Below are positions 6,114 through 14,201 of a stretch of 64,000 nucleotides of DNA, one piece after another. Location: contig CAJXKC010000002.1 in NCBI GenBank assembly GCA_913055685.1, forward strand, positions 1 through 64,000, in the 5' to 3' direction. The notes below the pieces were generated by a model. That model was given only the letters and a program-made list of their open reading frames with translations, did no database searches and had not been told where the DNA came from. Positions within the stretch are counted from its first letter, which is position 1. Each line of letters opens with the position of its first letter. A program made the translations under genes and the position numbers. Origin of the DNA: an uncultured Flavobacteriales bacterium. GTDB lineage: Bacteria; Bacteroidota; Bacteroidia; Flavobacteriales; Schleiferiaceae.

Positions 6114-8564
6114 ATGACAAAGCCTTCTAAAAATAGTGGAAAAGCGCCCCTTTTGCTGATTGGCTGGGATGCGGCTGATTGGTCTCTGATCAATGAAATG
6201 GAGGCCAAGGGACTGATGCCGCACTTCGCAGCCCTACGACAAAGGGCGACCGAAGCCTATTTGGCCAGCCTGGTGCCTACTCTGAGTCCGCTTTTATGGA
6301 CCAGCGTTGTTACCGGCAAGCGCGCCCATGAACACGGAATACTTTCTTTTGTGCAAGAGACTCCCCAAGGTATAGAAGCAGTATCAAGCCAGGCGCGTCG
6401 TAAACCGGCTATTTGGAATATCCTTAGTGAGGCGAAACTGCGCACAAAGGTCATTAATTGGTGGCCTTCCCATCCCGTGGAGGCGATAGAAGGTGAAATG
6501 GTTTCCCAGGCCTTTTTCCTCAATAAGGAAAAGCCTGTAGATGCTTGGGTTTGGCCCTTCCAAAAGGCAGAGAGCTACCGAGAAGCAATAGCTATTTCAG
6601 TTAGTGAAGCCGAGCTTAAGGTGTTCTTTCCGCTGCATAGCCAGGAAGAATTGACCGAGGATCCCTTGGTGCAGCAGGTAAAGGTAATTATCGAGCGTTC
6701 GGCTCAACAATTAAATGTGAGCCTAGCGGCCTTAGAGCCTGGTAGTTTTGATTTAGGTCTGGTTTATTTTGAAGCCCTGGATCAGATTAAGCATTTGGCG
6801 ATAAAATACCATCCGCCGCAGCTAGAGGAGATTTCGAATGCTGATTTTGAAAAATACCAACACATAATAGAAGGGGCCTACCATTGGCATGACCAAATCT
6901 TAGGGGCTTTTATGGCTCGCCTTGGTCCGCAGCAAAACTATATGATCATCTCCGATCATGGTTTTGCTTTTGACACCGCCCGACAATTGGAATTAAGTGA
7001 TATACCCGCTGCTCCGGCGACTGAGCATCGTCCCTTTGGGATGTTTATGGCGGCTGGTCCGGATATCCAAGCCGGACAAAAGCTTTTCGGGGCTAGCCTT
7101 TTGGATCTGTTTCCTAATATTTTGTACCACTTCGATTTACCGGTAGGGGATGATTTGGAAGGACGTATCTGGACTCAGCTTTGGAAAAATCAAAAGGCGA
7201 TTAGTCGCATTCCCAGCTGGGATCCGCTATTTGGCACTTTTCCTTTTGTGGGTGAGATCCAAGCGCAGCATAAGGATATGATCAAGGACTTGGTAGCCTT
7301 GGGTTATTGGGATGATAGCCTTAGTGATCAAGTCGAATTTATTCGTGAAGAGCAGGCTTATAATGAAGCAGTTTCTTGGGCCGAAGCCCATCAATACCTA
7401 AAGGCCATTGCCCTTTGCGAAGCTCATCGCGATAAAGCTCTAAAAGTTTTTCGCTGGTATGTTTTAGAAGCCCGCTTGCGTTTGCAAGCTGATAGTGCGG
7501 ATAGCTGGTTCAGCTGGTATGAAAACTTGGAAGGAAAATGGCAAGAACTGGTTCCGCTGCGTTTTAGCAAGGCTTTGGCCTTTATCCAGGCTGGCCGTAT
7601 TGCAGAAGCTTTGGAGCTGATGGAAGCCATGGTAAAGGCAGGCGTGGAGAGTCCGGTGCTCTTCAATGAATTGGCGCAGGCTTTATTCCTGTCTGGGTCT
7701 TTCAAGGCAGCGGGAGCGTATTTTGAAAGGGCTTTGCAAATTGATGCCCAGAGTGCCCGAGCCATGAATGGTATGGCGCAAATAGCTTTTGCGGAAGAGC
7801 GTTTCGAAGACTTTGAGCAATGGTCGAATCGCTCCTTGGAGTTAAAGTTTTTTCAGCCCCAGCTGCATTACCTTTGGGCTTTATGGCATTGGCAAAATGA
7901 TGATGAGGAAACGGCGGCAAAGGCACTGGATCTTTGCCTATCCCTAGCACCTAAGCATCAAAAAGCGCGCGCATTGAAAGAGAAAATGACTGACTCTGAT
8001 TTAGAAGAAGCGACGGTAGTGGTGAGCGGTTTCCCCCGCAGTGGCACCAGCATGATGATGGCGGTTTTGGAAGCGGCGGGCCTTGACTTATTGGTCGACG
8101 GGCATCGAGCCGCAGATGAGCATAATGCCAAGGGCTATTACGAATGGGAGCCTATTAAAAACTTGGCTCGCGGCATTGATTGGCCGGATAGCAAGGGAAA
8201 AGCGGTAAAGGTCGTAGCTCCTTTACTACCTTATTTACCCGCCGATCGTCGCTTCAAAGTAATTTGGATGAATAGGCCAACGGTAGAAATTGTGCTATCC
8301 CAGGCGCGAATGCAGGGAGAGCAGGCCGATTTGAGCAATTTCCCTTTTGAGAAGGGTCAGCTATTAGAATCGGAAAAGCAGCGCTTGCAGAATTATTTAA
8401 ATCGCCAGCCGCATCTCGACTGGATCAGCATAGAGCAGGGGGATTTATTCAGCAAAGCGGCGGAAGTTGCCGAGACCTTAAGTGCCTTTTTAGGCCGGGA
8501 AATAAAGGCCGAGCAGCTAGAAAAGGCAGTTGACCCAAAATTGCGGCGTCAGCGTATTGGCTAG
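6114..8564 (+). CDS. Phosphodiesterase-TPR-sulfotransferase fusion protein
   Basis: Three parts are visible in 816 residues. Residues about 11-360 are a type I phosphodiesterase/nucleotide pyrophosphatase of the alkaline phosphatase superfamily: LLLIGWDAADW (Asp19), PTLSPLLWTSVVTG with Ser58 where the nucleophile is expected, TGKRAHEHGI, VISDHGF-like ISDHGFAFD, and EHRPFGMFMAAG. Residues about 415-610 are TPR-like helices. From about 635 to the end is a sulfotransferase-like domain with a P-loop GFPRSGTS (639-646) matching the PAPS 5'-phosphosulfate loop, and later the FKVIWMNRP strand. No signal peptide is seen, so it is probably cytosolic. It is divergent from the permease gene. Substrates are unknown. 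The domain calls are solid by motif, but the joint role is not. Confidence 0.85.
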   Translation: MTKPSKNSGKAPLLLIGWDAADWSLINEMEAKGLMPHFAALRQRATEAYLASLVPTLSPLLWTSVVTGKRAHEHGILSFVQETPQGIEAVSSQARRKPAIWNILSEAKLRTKVINWWPSHPVEAIEGEMVSQAFFLNKEKPVDAWVWPFQKAESYREAIAISVSEAELKVFFPLHSQEELTEDPLVQQVKVIIERSAQQLNVSLAALEPGSFDLGLVYFEALDQIKHLAIKYHPPQLEEISNADFEKYQHIIEGAYHWHDQILGAFMARLGPQQNYMIISDHGFAFDTARQLELSDIPAAPATEHRPFGMFMAAGPDIQAGQKLFGASLLDLFPNILYHFDLPVGDDLEGRIWTQLWKNQKAISRIPSWDPLFGTFPFVGEIQAQHKDMIKDLVALGYWDDSLSDQVEFIREEQAYNEAVSWAEAHQYLKAIALCEAHRDKALKVFRWYVLEARLRLQADSADSWFSWYENLEGKWQELVPLRFSKALAFIQAGRIAEALELMEAMVKAGVESPVLFNELAQALFLSGSFKAAGAYFERALQIDAQSARAMNGMAQIAFAEERFEDFEQWSNRSLELKFFQPQLHYLWALWHWQNDDEETAAKALDLCLSLAPKHQKARALKEKMTDSDLEEATVVVSGFPRSGTSMMMAVLEAAGLDLLVDGHRAADEHNAKGYYEWEPIKNLARGIDWPDSKGKAVKVVAPLLPYLPADRRFKVIWMNRPTVEIVLSQARMQGEQADLSNFPFEKGQLLESEKQRLQNYLNRQPHLDWISIEQGDLFSKAAEVAETLSAFLGREIKAEQLEKAVDPKLRRQRIG

Positions 8565-8594
8565 GCCGCAGCTTTTTTCGATTTTTGTGCCACT

Positions 8595-9446
8595 ATGAAT
8601 GAAAAGAAAAAATCGGCCGAGAGCCTAAAATATATTGGTGCCCTTAGTGGAATACTGGCCAGTCCGCTGGCGCAGGCGCAAATTGAATATGTTGATTTAG
8701 CCGACACCACCCTTAACACCAATAATGCTTTTTACGATTTAAATATCGACAGCGATAGTTTGGGTCTGATTGATTATCGATTCATTCAGTATGTAGACAC
8801 CAGTATTTTTAGGGTAAGCGGAAGCTTTATTCAGGCTCGCGGTAATGCCGGAAACTCGGTGCTAGGCCTCGATTATGCCAATTATGCCTATCCTTTTAAT
8901 TTGAGTCCGGGTGACAGCATCGGTCCCCGCCAAGTTTACAAAGGCTCCGGTGGCAGCAGTGCCTTGGGTCAGCTTGCCCTCGAAATTAACGATACCGGTC
9001 ACGTTAACGACCAGTTCCCAGGAGCTTTAAATGGTTTAATTGGTTTACGCTTTCGCGCGGATGTGAATGATACCATTCGTGAGTTCTACGGCTGGGTACG
9101 AGTGGATGTGGCGGCAGATTATAAGTCAATGACCATTAAAGACTTTGCCTACAATCCCAATTATGGCGAAGGTTTAACCGCTGGTGAAGGCGCCCCTTGG
9201 ATTGGTTTAGAGGAAGAATTAGAATCACCCTTTTTATTGCAGCAGTTAGGTGGCAATCTTCATTTTAAAATTGAAGAAGCAGCAGCTGAACTGAGACTCA
9301 TCGGTCTAGACGGTAAGGAGGTCTATCGCCAAAGCTTTGCGCAAGGTGAGCATCGCTTAGAGCTAGCCACTTTTGAGCGCGGAATTTACATTGCCCAATT
9401 GGCCAATACCCAGCAGCAAGAAGAAATACGAGTACTGGTTTACTAG
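8595..9446 (+). CDS. T9SS type A sorted secreted protein
   Basis: This is a 283-residue protein of unknown function. It has a signal-like N-terminus (KYIGALSGILASPLAQAQ, cleavage near residue 29), a beta-rich body of about 180 residues with many Asp/Asn, and a segment YGWVRVDVAADYKSMTIKDFAYN that I have seen in other secreted Bacteroidota proteins. The last 60 residues look like a type IX sorting domain: LRLIGLDGKEVYRQSF, HRLELATFERGIYIAQL, RVLVY. It lies 30 bases after the fusion gene on the same strand and could be read through from it. The next gene converges after two bases. Confidence 0.75.
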   Translation: MNEKKKSAESLKYIGALSGILASPLAQAQIEYVDLADTTLNTNNAFYDLNIDSDSLGLIDYRFIQYVDTSIFRVSGSFIQARGNAGNSVLGLDYANYAYPFNLSPGDSIGPRQVYKGSGGSSALGQLALEINDTGHVNDQFPGALNGLIGLRFRADVNDTIREFYGWVRVDVAADYKSMTIKDFAYNPNYGEGLTAGEGAPWIGLEEELESPFLLQQLGGNLHFKIEEAAAELRLIGLDGKEVYRQSFAQGEHRLELATFERGIYIAQLANTQQQEEIRVLVY

Positions 9447-9448
9447 GC

Positions 9449-10654
9449 TTAATCGAGTTCCGCCATTTTCAGAATTTCATCGGCGATTGCCAGGCTGGCA
9501 GTGGCCGCCGGACTAGGGGCATTGAGCACATGCACTGAATTGCCCACTTTTAGCAATTTGAAATCGTCGACCAGTTTGCCATTGGGCTCAAGGGCCTGAG
9601 CACGCACGCCAGCGCGTACCGGCTGAATGTCGTCCATTTCCAAATTAGGCACCATTTTACGTAAGGCTTTTAGGAAGAGCTTTTTCGAAAAAGCCCTTTG
9701 CATTTCGGCCATGCCCTGGGGTGCATGCTTGGCAAATAGCTTCCAAGTACCCGGGAAAGTAAGTGATTCTAGGGTGTCTTTTAAGTCGAAGGAAGTCGGA
9801 CTGTAACCCTCACGTTTAAAGGAGAAAACCGCATTGGGACCGCATTCAACACTGCCGTCTACCATACGGGTAAAATGTACCCCCAAAAAGGGGAAGTCCG
9901 GGTCAGGTACTGGATAAATAAGGTGCTTTACTTTATGTTTTGCTTTTTCGGTGAGCTCGTAATAATCGCCCCTAAAACCAATGATCTTTAATCCGGGGTC
10001 GGCACCCTCCGCGCGCGCTAAGCGATCGCTTTGTAAGCCCGCACAAAAAACCTTGCGCTTGGTGTAAAATATTCCTTTCGAGCTGCGTAAACCCGATTTT
10101 CCATCCTCGCTAAAGGAGCTAAGGAAAGCGGTATCGAGAAAGAGTTTACTCTCGGGATTGATGCCCTGAATAAGCTCTACCAGCTTATGGCAAAATCCTA
10201 CGTAATCGATAATCCCGGTTACCGGAACCCGAATCGCTTTGATTCCGCGTGCTTCGGGTTCAATTTCACGTATGGCCTCGGGGCCGATGAGCTCCATGCC
10301 TTCGATTTGGTTAGCCTGACCCTTTTCAAAAATGCTTTGCAAGATGGGTAATTCCTTTTCCTCGGTGGCGAGAATGATCTTGCCGCAGATATCGTGTTTT
10401 ACCCCGTGCTCTTTGGCAAAGGCTACCAATTGCTTGCGACCATTTACACAGTTTTGCGCTTTAAAGGAGCCCGGTTTGTAATAGATCCCCGAATGAATTA
10501 CGCCCGAATTACGTCCCGTTTGATGGGCTCCAAGAGCAGACTCCTTTTCCAGGATGGCCACCTTGTTTTGCGGGTGTTTTAGCTGGTATTTATAGGCGGT
10601 AGCGAGTCCAACGATTCCGCCCCCAATAACCACTAAATCGAATTCATTTTGCAT
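9449..10654 (-). CDS. lhgO: L-2-hydroxyglutarate oxidase
   Basis: This 401-residue FAD protein of the DAO/GlpO fold oxidises L-2-hydroxyglutarate to 2-oxoglutarate, removing a side product of central metabolism. The Rossmann motif VVIGGGIVGLATAY is at residues 8-21, followed by GAHQTGRNSGVIHSGIYY, the signature of the LhgO/L2HGDH group. The C-terminal FAD contacts (QPVRAGVRAQAL, HVLNAPSPAATASLAIA) are present. Length and start fit the family. It lies 26 bases after the PhnP-like gene on the same strand and may share its transcript. A one-mismatch -7 box (TAATTTCG) upstream could also serve it. Confidence 0.93.
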   Translation of the reverse strand: MQNEFDLVVIGGGIVGLATAYKYQLKHPQNKVAILEKESALGAHQTGRNSGVIHSGIYYKPGSFKAQNCVNGRKQLVAFAKEHGVKHDICGKIILATEEKELPILQSIFEKGQANQIEGMELIGPEAIREIEPEARGIKAIRVPVTGIIDYVGFCHKLVELIQGINPESKLFLDTAFLSSFSEDGKSGLRSSKGIFYTKRKVFCAGLQSDRLARAEGADPGLKIIGFRGDYYELTEKAKHKVKHLIYPVPDPDFPFLGVHFTRMVDGSVECGPNAVFSFKREGYSPTSFDLKDTLESLTFPGTWKLFAKHAPQGMAEMQRAFSKKLFLKALRKMVPNLEMDDIQPVRAGVRAQALEPNGKLVDDFKLLKVGNSVHVLNAPSPAATASLAIADEILKMAELD

Positions 10655-10680
10655 GGAAAAAGCTTTGTCGCGAAATTAGC

Positions 10681-11442
10681 CTAGGATTTAATTTTTAGGC
10701 CATCATAGGCTAAAAATCTTCCCGGAGGCAATTCCCTTTCCACCTCGGCATGAAGACCCAATTGGTGACTAATATGGGTAGCGTACATATTTTCGATTTG
10801 CAGGCGATCGGCAATATCCAGGGCCTCCGAGAGCGTAAAGTGTGAGTGGTGTGTTTCTTTACGCAGGGCATTAATGACCATATGCTTAGCACCCTTAATT
10901 AGGTGGGCTGCCGGCTCCGGAATTTCATTGGCATCGGTGATGTAAACGAAGTCCTGGAAGCGAAAGCCATGTACCGGTAAGGAGCCATGCCAAAGTTCTA
11001 AGGGCTGGAAGGAGATATCGCCAATATTGAAGGCATCCGCCCCCAGGCGCTCAAAGCGAATCTGCGGAATGCCCGGATAATCTTTATGGCGGAAGATATA
11101 GGAATATTGTTCGCGTAAACGCTCTTCCACGCGGGCGGTGCAGTAAATAGGAATGTCGTGTTTTTGCAGGAAGTTAATGGCTCGCACTTCATCGAGGCCC
11201 GCGGTATGGTCTTGATGTTCGTGAGTAATGATAAGGGCATCGATGTCTTCGACCTGGGCGCGGAGCAATTGCTGACGCATATCGGGCCCTGCATCGATAA
11301 GTACGGTTGATTGCGCGCTGCGCACTAGAAGGCTAGAACGTAGGCGCTTATCTCGCGGATCGCTCGATTGGCAAACCACACATTTACAACCAATTACCGG
11401 TATTCCTTGGGAGGTGCCGGTGCCGAGGAGTAGAAATTCCAT
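10681..11442 (-). CDS. PhnP-like metallo-beta-lactamase fold hydrolase
   Basis: This 253-residue protein starts MEFLLLGTGTSQGIPVIGC, has a Cys pair (CKCVVC) near residues 19-24, and carries the metal motif THEHQDHTAGLDEVR plus a later HGSLPVHG and YITDANE. It belongs to the PhnP/tRNase Z-like group of cyclic phosphodiesterases; the Cys-rich start resembles the PhnP structural zinc site. The natural substrate is not clear. PhnP acts on cyclic ribose phosphates in phosphonate breakdown, but no phn genes are here. Its promoter is probably the box at 11484-11491, and lhgO follows 26 bases downstream. Confidence 0.88.
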   Translation of the reverse strand: MEFLLLGTGTSQGIPVIGCKCVVCQSSDPRDKRLRSSLLVRSAQSTVLIDAGPDMRQQLLRAQVEDIDALIITHEHQDHTAGLDEVRAINFLQKHDIPIYCTARVEERLREQYSYIFRHKDYPGIPQIRFERLGADAFNIGDISFQPLELWHGSLPVHGFRFQDFVYITDANEIPEPAAHLIKGAKHMVINALRKETHHSHFTLSEALDIADRLQIENMYATHISHQLGLHAEVERELPPGRFLAYDGLKIKS

Positions 11443-11483
11443 ATTCCTGTAAATAAGTCGAAATTATTTCCGCTTTTCGCCTT

Positions 11484-11491
11484 CAAACTTA
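11484..11491 (-). promoter_or_regulatory. -7 element for the PhnP-like gene
   Basis: On the minus strand this reads TAAGTTTG, a perfect TAnnTTTG match. It lies 41 bases before the ATG at 11442. It is divergent from the box at 11502-11509. Confidence 0.5.
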
Positions 11492-11501
11492 GTCAAACTC
11501 T

Positions 11502-11509
11502 TAATTTTG
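11502..11509 (+). promoter_or_regulatory. -7 element for the conserved orphan gene
   Basis: TAATTTTG matches TAnnTTTG perfectly and lies 35 bases before the ATG at 11545. Confidence 0.55.
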
Positions 11510-11544
11510 TTATCCTAAAATCTGTTAGATCAAGCCCCTTTTCT

Positions 11545-12972
11545 ATGGAACGGATGATCCTCTCCACGGCCCAAAAGGCCTTAAAAGTAAATCTGAACGA
11601 AAACATTTATGGAACTTTTGCCGAGATTGGTGCAGGCCAGGAAGTAGTGCGAAACTTCTTCCGAGTGGGAGCTGCATCAGGAACGGTCGCGAAGGCCATG
11701 AGTGCTTACGATAAATTGTTTTCCGATGCCATTTACGGGATAGAGGAAGATAACCGTTACGTGACCGAGTCGCGTTTGCGGAAGATGCTGGACCATGAAT
11801 ACGGCTTAATCGAAGAACGCTTGGACCGCGATCAGCATCCTAAGCGCTGTTACTTTGCCTTTGCGAATACGGTGGCGACCATCAATTTCACCCGTAAGTT
11901 TAAGGGTCACGGTTGGATGGGAATCCGTTTTCAATTGCATCCCGATCAGGCTCCCAATGACGTGCTTTTCCACGTTCGAATGAAGGAAGAGGAAGCGGCG
12001 CTCCAACAGGAGACCATTGGGGTGATGGGGGTGAACTTAATCTATGGCGTTTTTAATATTCGTAAGAACCCCGAAGAATTACTGAAATCGCTTTACGACA
12101 ATATCGCCCGCTATAAAATGGAGATTGATATGATCCATTTTGAGGGACCTGAATTTGCGGAGGTTGATAACCGCTTGATGTCCTTGCGACTCTTGCAGTA
12201 TGGGATGACCGACGCGGTGATTTTTGGTCCGGAGGGTAATAATATCTTACCCGCAGCCTTATTGTACAAGAAGAACATTTTAACCGCGCGCGGAAGCTTC
12301 CGTCCGGTAACCAAGGTGAACATTGATATGGTGCGTACTGGAATCGAGTACTTCACCAAGGAACGCAAGGTAGATAAGGAGAAATTGGTGGTGCTCTTTG
12401 AGATTACCCTTAATAATTTAAAGGCCGAAGGGGAGATAGACGAACAAGACTTCCTTGATCGGGCCGAAATCCTCTGTTCTTTGGGTCAGACTGTACTGAT
12501 CTCCAACTACCAGCAATACTATAAATTGGTAGAATACTTCTCTCGATTTACCGAGGAGCGCATGGGCCTAATCATGGGCTATACCAATTTGCAAGAACTC
12601 TTCGACGACCGTTATTACCGCGAGTTGAAAGGAGGAATATTAGAGGCCTTTGGGGTACTTTATTCTACCGACTTAAAACTCTACATCTACCCATCGCAAC
12701 CTGAGCCAGGGGCGCCATTGGAGACTACCAAGACCTTCAAGATTCACCCTAGGTTAAAGCCTTTGTATGACTTCTTGCTCTTTAACCGACGCATTAAGGA
12801 TATCGAGAACTTTGACCCGGAAATCCTGCAAATCTTTAGTCGCGATATTCTGCGTAAAATCCGCAATGGTGAAGCAGGTTGGGAAGAAGCCTTGCCTACC
12901 TATGTCGATCAAATGATTCGCGAGAAGAAGTTGTTCGGCTATGAGCCGGAGCAGGAAGAGGTAGAGCGTTAG
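11545..12972 (+). CDS. Conserved Bacteroidota protein of unknown function
   Basis: This 475-residue protein starts MERMILSTAQKALKVNL, followed by YGTFAEIGAGQEVVRNFFR and AASGTVAKAMSAYD. I recall near-identical starts in many Bacteroidota proteins that databases label inconsistently (for example as a nucleotidyltransferase or TonB receptor). I see neither a beta-barrel nor a signal peptide here. Other conserved-looking stretches are FANTVATINF, GHGWMGIRFQ, DMIHFEGPEFAEVDNR and GYTNLQELFDDRYY. There are no membrane segments and the protein is probably cytosolic. It has its own promoter and converges on the cysteine desulfurase gene. It is surely a real gene, and its function is unknown to me. 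Confidence 0.85.
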   Translation: MERMILSTAQKALKVNLNENIYGTFAEIGAGQEVVRNFFRVGAASGTVAKAMSAYDKLFSDAIYGIEEDNRYVTESRLRKMLDHEYGLIEERLDRDQHPKRCYFAFANTVATINFTRKFKGHGWMGIRFQLHPDQAPNDVLFHVRMKEEEAALQQETIGVMGVNLIYGVFNIRKNPEELLKSLYDNIARYKMEIDMIHFEGPEFAEVDNRLMSLRLLQYGMTDAVIFGPEGNNILPAALLYKKNILTARGSFRPVTKVNIDMVRTGIEYFTKERKVDKEKLVVLFEITLNNLKAEGEIDEQDFLDRAEILCSLGQTVLISNYQQYYKLVEYFSRFTEERMGLIMGYTNLQELFDDRYYRELKGGILEAFGVLYSTDLKLYIYPSQPEPGAPLETTKTFKIHPRLKPLYDFLLFNRRIKDIENFDPEILQIFSRDILRKIRNGEAGWEEALPTYVDQMIREKKLFGYEPEQEEVER

Positions 12973-13049
12973 GGAGGATTGAGATTTGGGATGTGAGATT
13001 TGAGATGTGAGACTCGAGAATCTAATATCTAGACTCTAAACTCTAAACT
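12973..13049. repeat. TCTAAAC / GAGATTTG low-complexity repeat between convergent genes
   Basis: The left half is built of GAGATTTG/GATGTGAG-like units and the right half of TCTAAAC/TCTAGAC units, so the two halves are roughly complementary and could fold back. AGATGTGAGA (13003-13012) recurs inverted at 1294-1303, and the TCTAGA/TCTAAA units recur at 1300-1336. No GC-rich terminator is seen between these convergent genes, so the repeat may do that job. Confidence 0.65.
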
Positions 13050-14201
13050 CTAAGCTCTTTGCAAAGCCATTTCTTTCAAGACCGCTAAACAGCGGTCGAT
13101 TTCCTCTTCGCTATTGTCTTTGCCTATCGAGAAGCGAATGACCGGATCGGTGTGATCGGGATTTAAGGCTGCAATAACATGCGAGCCTTGAAGCGCTCCT
13201 GAAGAGCAGGCACTTCCGCCGGAAACAGCAATTCCTTTTAAATCGAGATTGAAAAGCAGCATGCTATCTTCAGATAATTCTGGGATACTCACACTGAGCA
13301 CCGTATATAGACTTTCACTGCTTCCACATAAGCCATTGGTATAAGCCTTGGGAAAGATTTCCTCTAAGCCTTGCCAAAGCTTGGCTTTGAGGCTTTCGAT
13401 ATGCTGGCGTTCTGATTCTAAATTTTGATAAGCTAAATCAAGCGCTTTGGCCATGGCGCCAACATTGACAATGTTCTCGGTTCCCCCGCGTAGGCCGCGC
13501 TCTTGGGCACCGCCAGTTATAAAAGAGCTTACTTTTAAGCGTCGCGAGACAAATAAAAAGCCCGTACCCTTGGGACCATAAAACTTATGTGAAGAGGCAG
13601 TAGCGAAATCGACGGGCAGCTCATCCAAACGCATCGGAAAGTGTCCCACCGTTTGCACCGTATCGCTGTGAAAATAAGCTTGGTGTTTATGGCAAATATC
13701 CCCCACTTCTTTAAGGTCGATGAGATTGCCAATTTCATTATTGCCGTGCATAATGCTTACCAAGCTAGGAATGCCATCGGCAAGCAAATTTTCCAATTGT
13801 TGGAGGTTAGGTCGACCTTGCGCATCTACCCTTAAAAGTACTACCGAGGCATCGAAGGCCTTGGCCCATTTGTCGGTCGCATGTAAAACCGCATGATGTT
13901 CGGTGGGGCAGGTAATAATCCGCTTTACCTTAAGATCTCGTAGGGCTAAGCTTATCGCCGCATTATCGGCCTCTGTACCCCCCGAGCAAAGCACGATTTC
14001 GGCGGGAAGGCAGCCTAGATTTTTAGCAATGCTTTTACGGCTGGCCTCCAGAATTGATTTTGCCTTGCGGCCGAAGCTATGCGTACTCGATGGGTTGGCA
14101 TGCCAGTCCATTAAGCGCAGCATTTCCTCCTTTACCTCCTGACGAATAGGAGTAGAGGCGGCATTATCGAGATAAATCGGTTTTAATCCAGGTGAAACCA
14201 A
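13050..14201 (-). CDS. Cysteine desulfurase (NifS/IscS family)
   Basis: This 383-residue PLP enzyme takes sulfur from cysteine for iron-sulfur clusters and tRNA thiolation. It begins PIYLDNAASTPI, binds PLP through the Lys of SSHKFYGPKG, has TEHHAVLH and HNNEIGN motifs, and carries the catalytic Cys in GGSACSSGA, with only a short insertion there as in the NifS/IscS class. The start is most likely the TTG at 14201, because the conserved N-terminus begins seven residues later and no ATG fits. It therefore overlaps the upstream aminotransferase gene by 19 bases. No IscU gene is near. It is the third gene of an operon beginning with glmM. Confidence 0.92.
   Translation of the reverse strand: MVSPGLKPIYLDNAASTPIRQEVKEEMLRLMDWHANPSSTHSFGRKAKSILEASRKSIAKNLGCLPAEIVLCSGGTEADNAAISLALRDLKVKRIITCPTEHHAVLHATDKWAKAFDASVVLLRVDAQGRPNLQQLENLLADGIPSLVSIMHGNNEIGNLIDLKEVGDICHKHQAYFHSDTVQTVGHFPMRLDELPVDFATASSHKFYGPKGTGFLFVSRRLKVSSFITGGAQERGLRGGTENIVNVGAMAKALDLAYQNLESERQHIESLKAKLWQGLEEIFPKAYTNGLCGSSESLYTVLSVSIPELSEDSMLLFNLDLKGIAVSGGSACSSGALQGSHVIAALNPDHTDPVIRFSIGKDNSEEEIDRCLAVLKEMALQRA

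Noticed and set aside
14183-14201. Frameshift or fusion between the class V aminotransferase gene and the cysteine desulfurase gene
   Set aside because: Both proteins have complete termini for their families. The 19-base overlap with a TTG start is a normal coupled arrangement.
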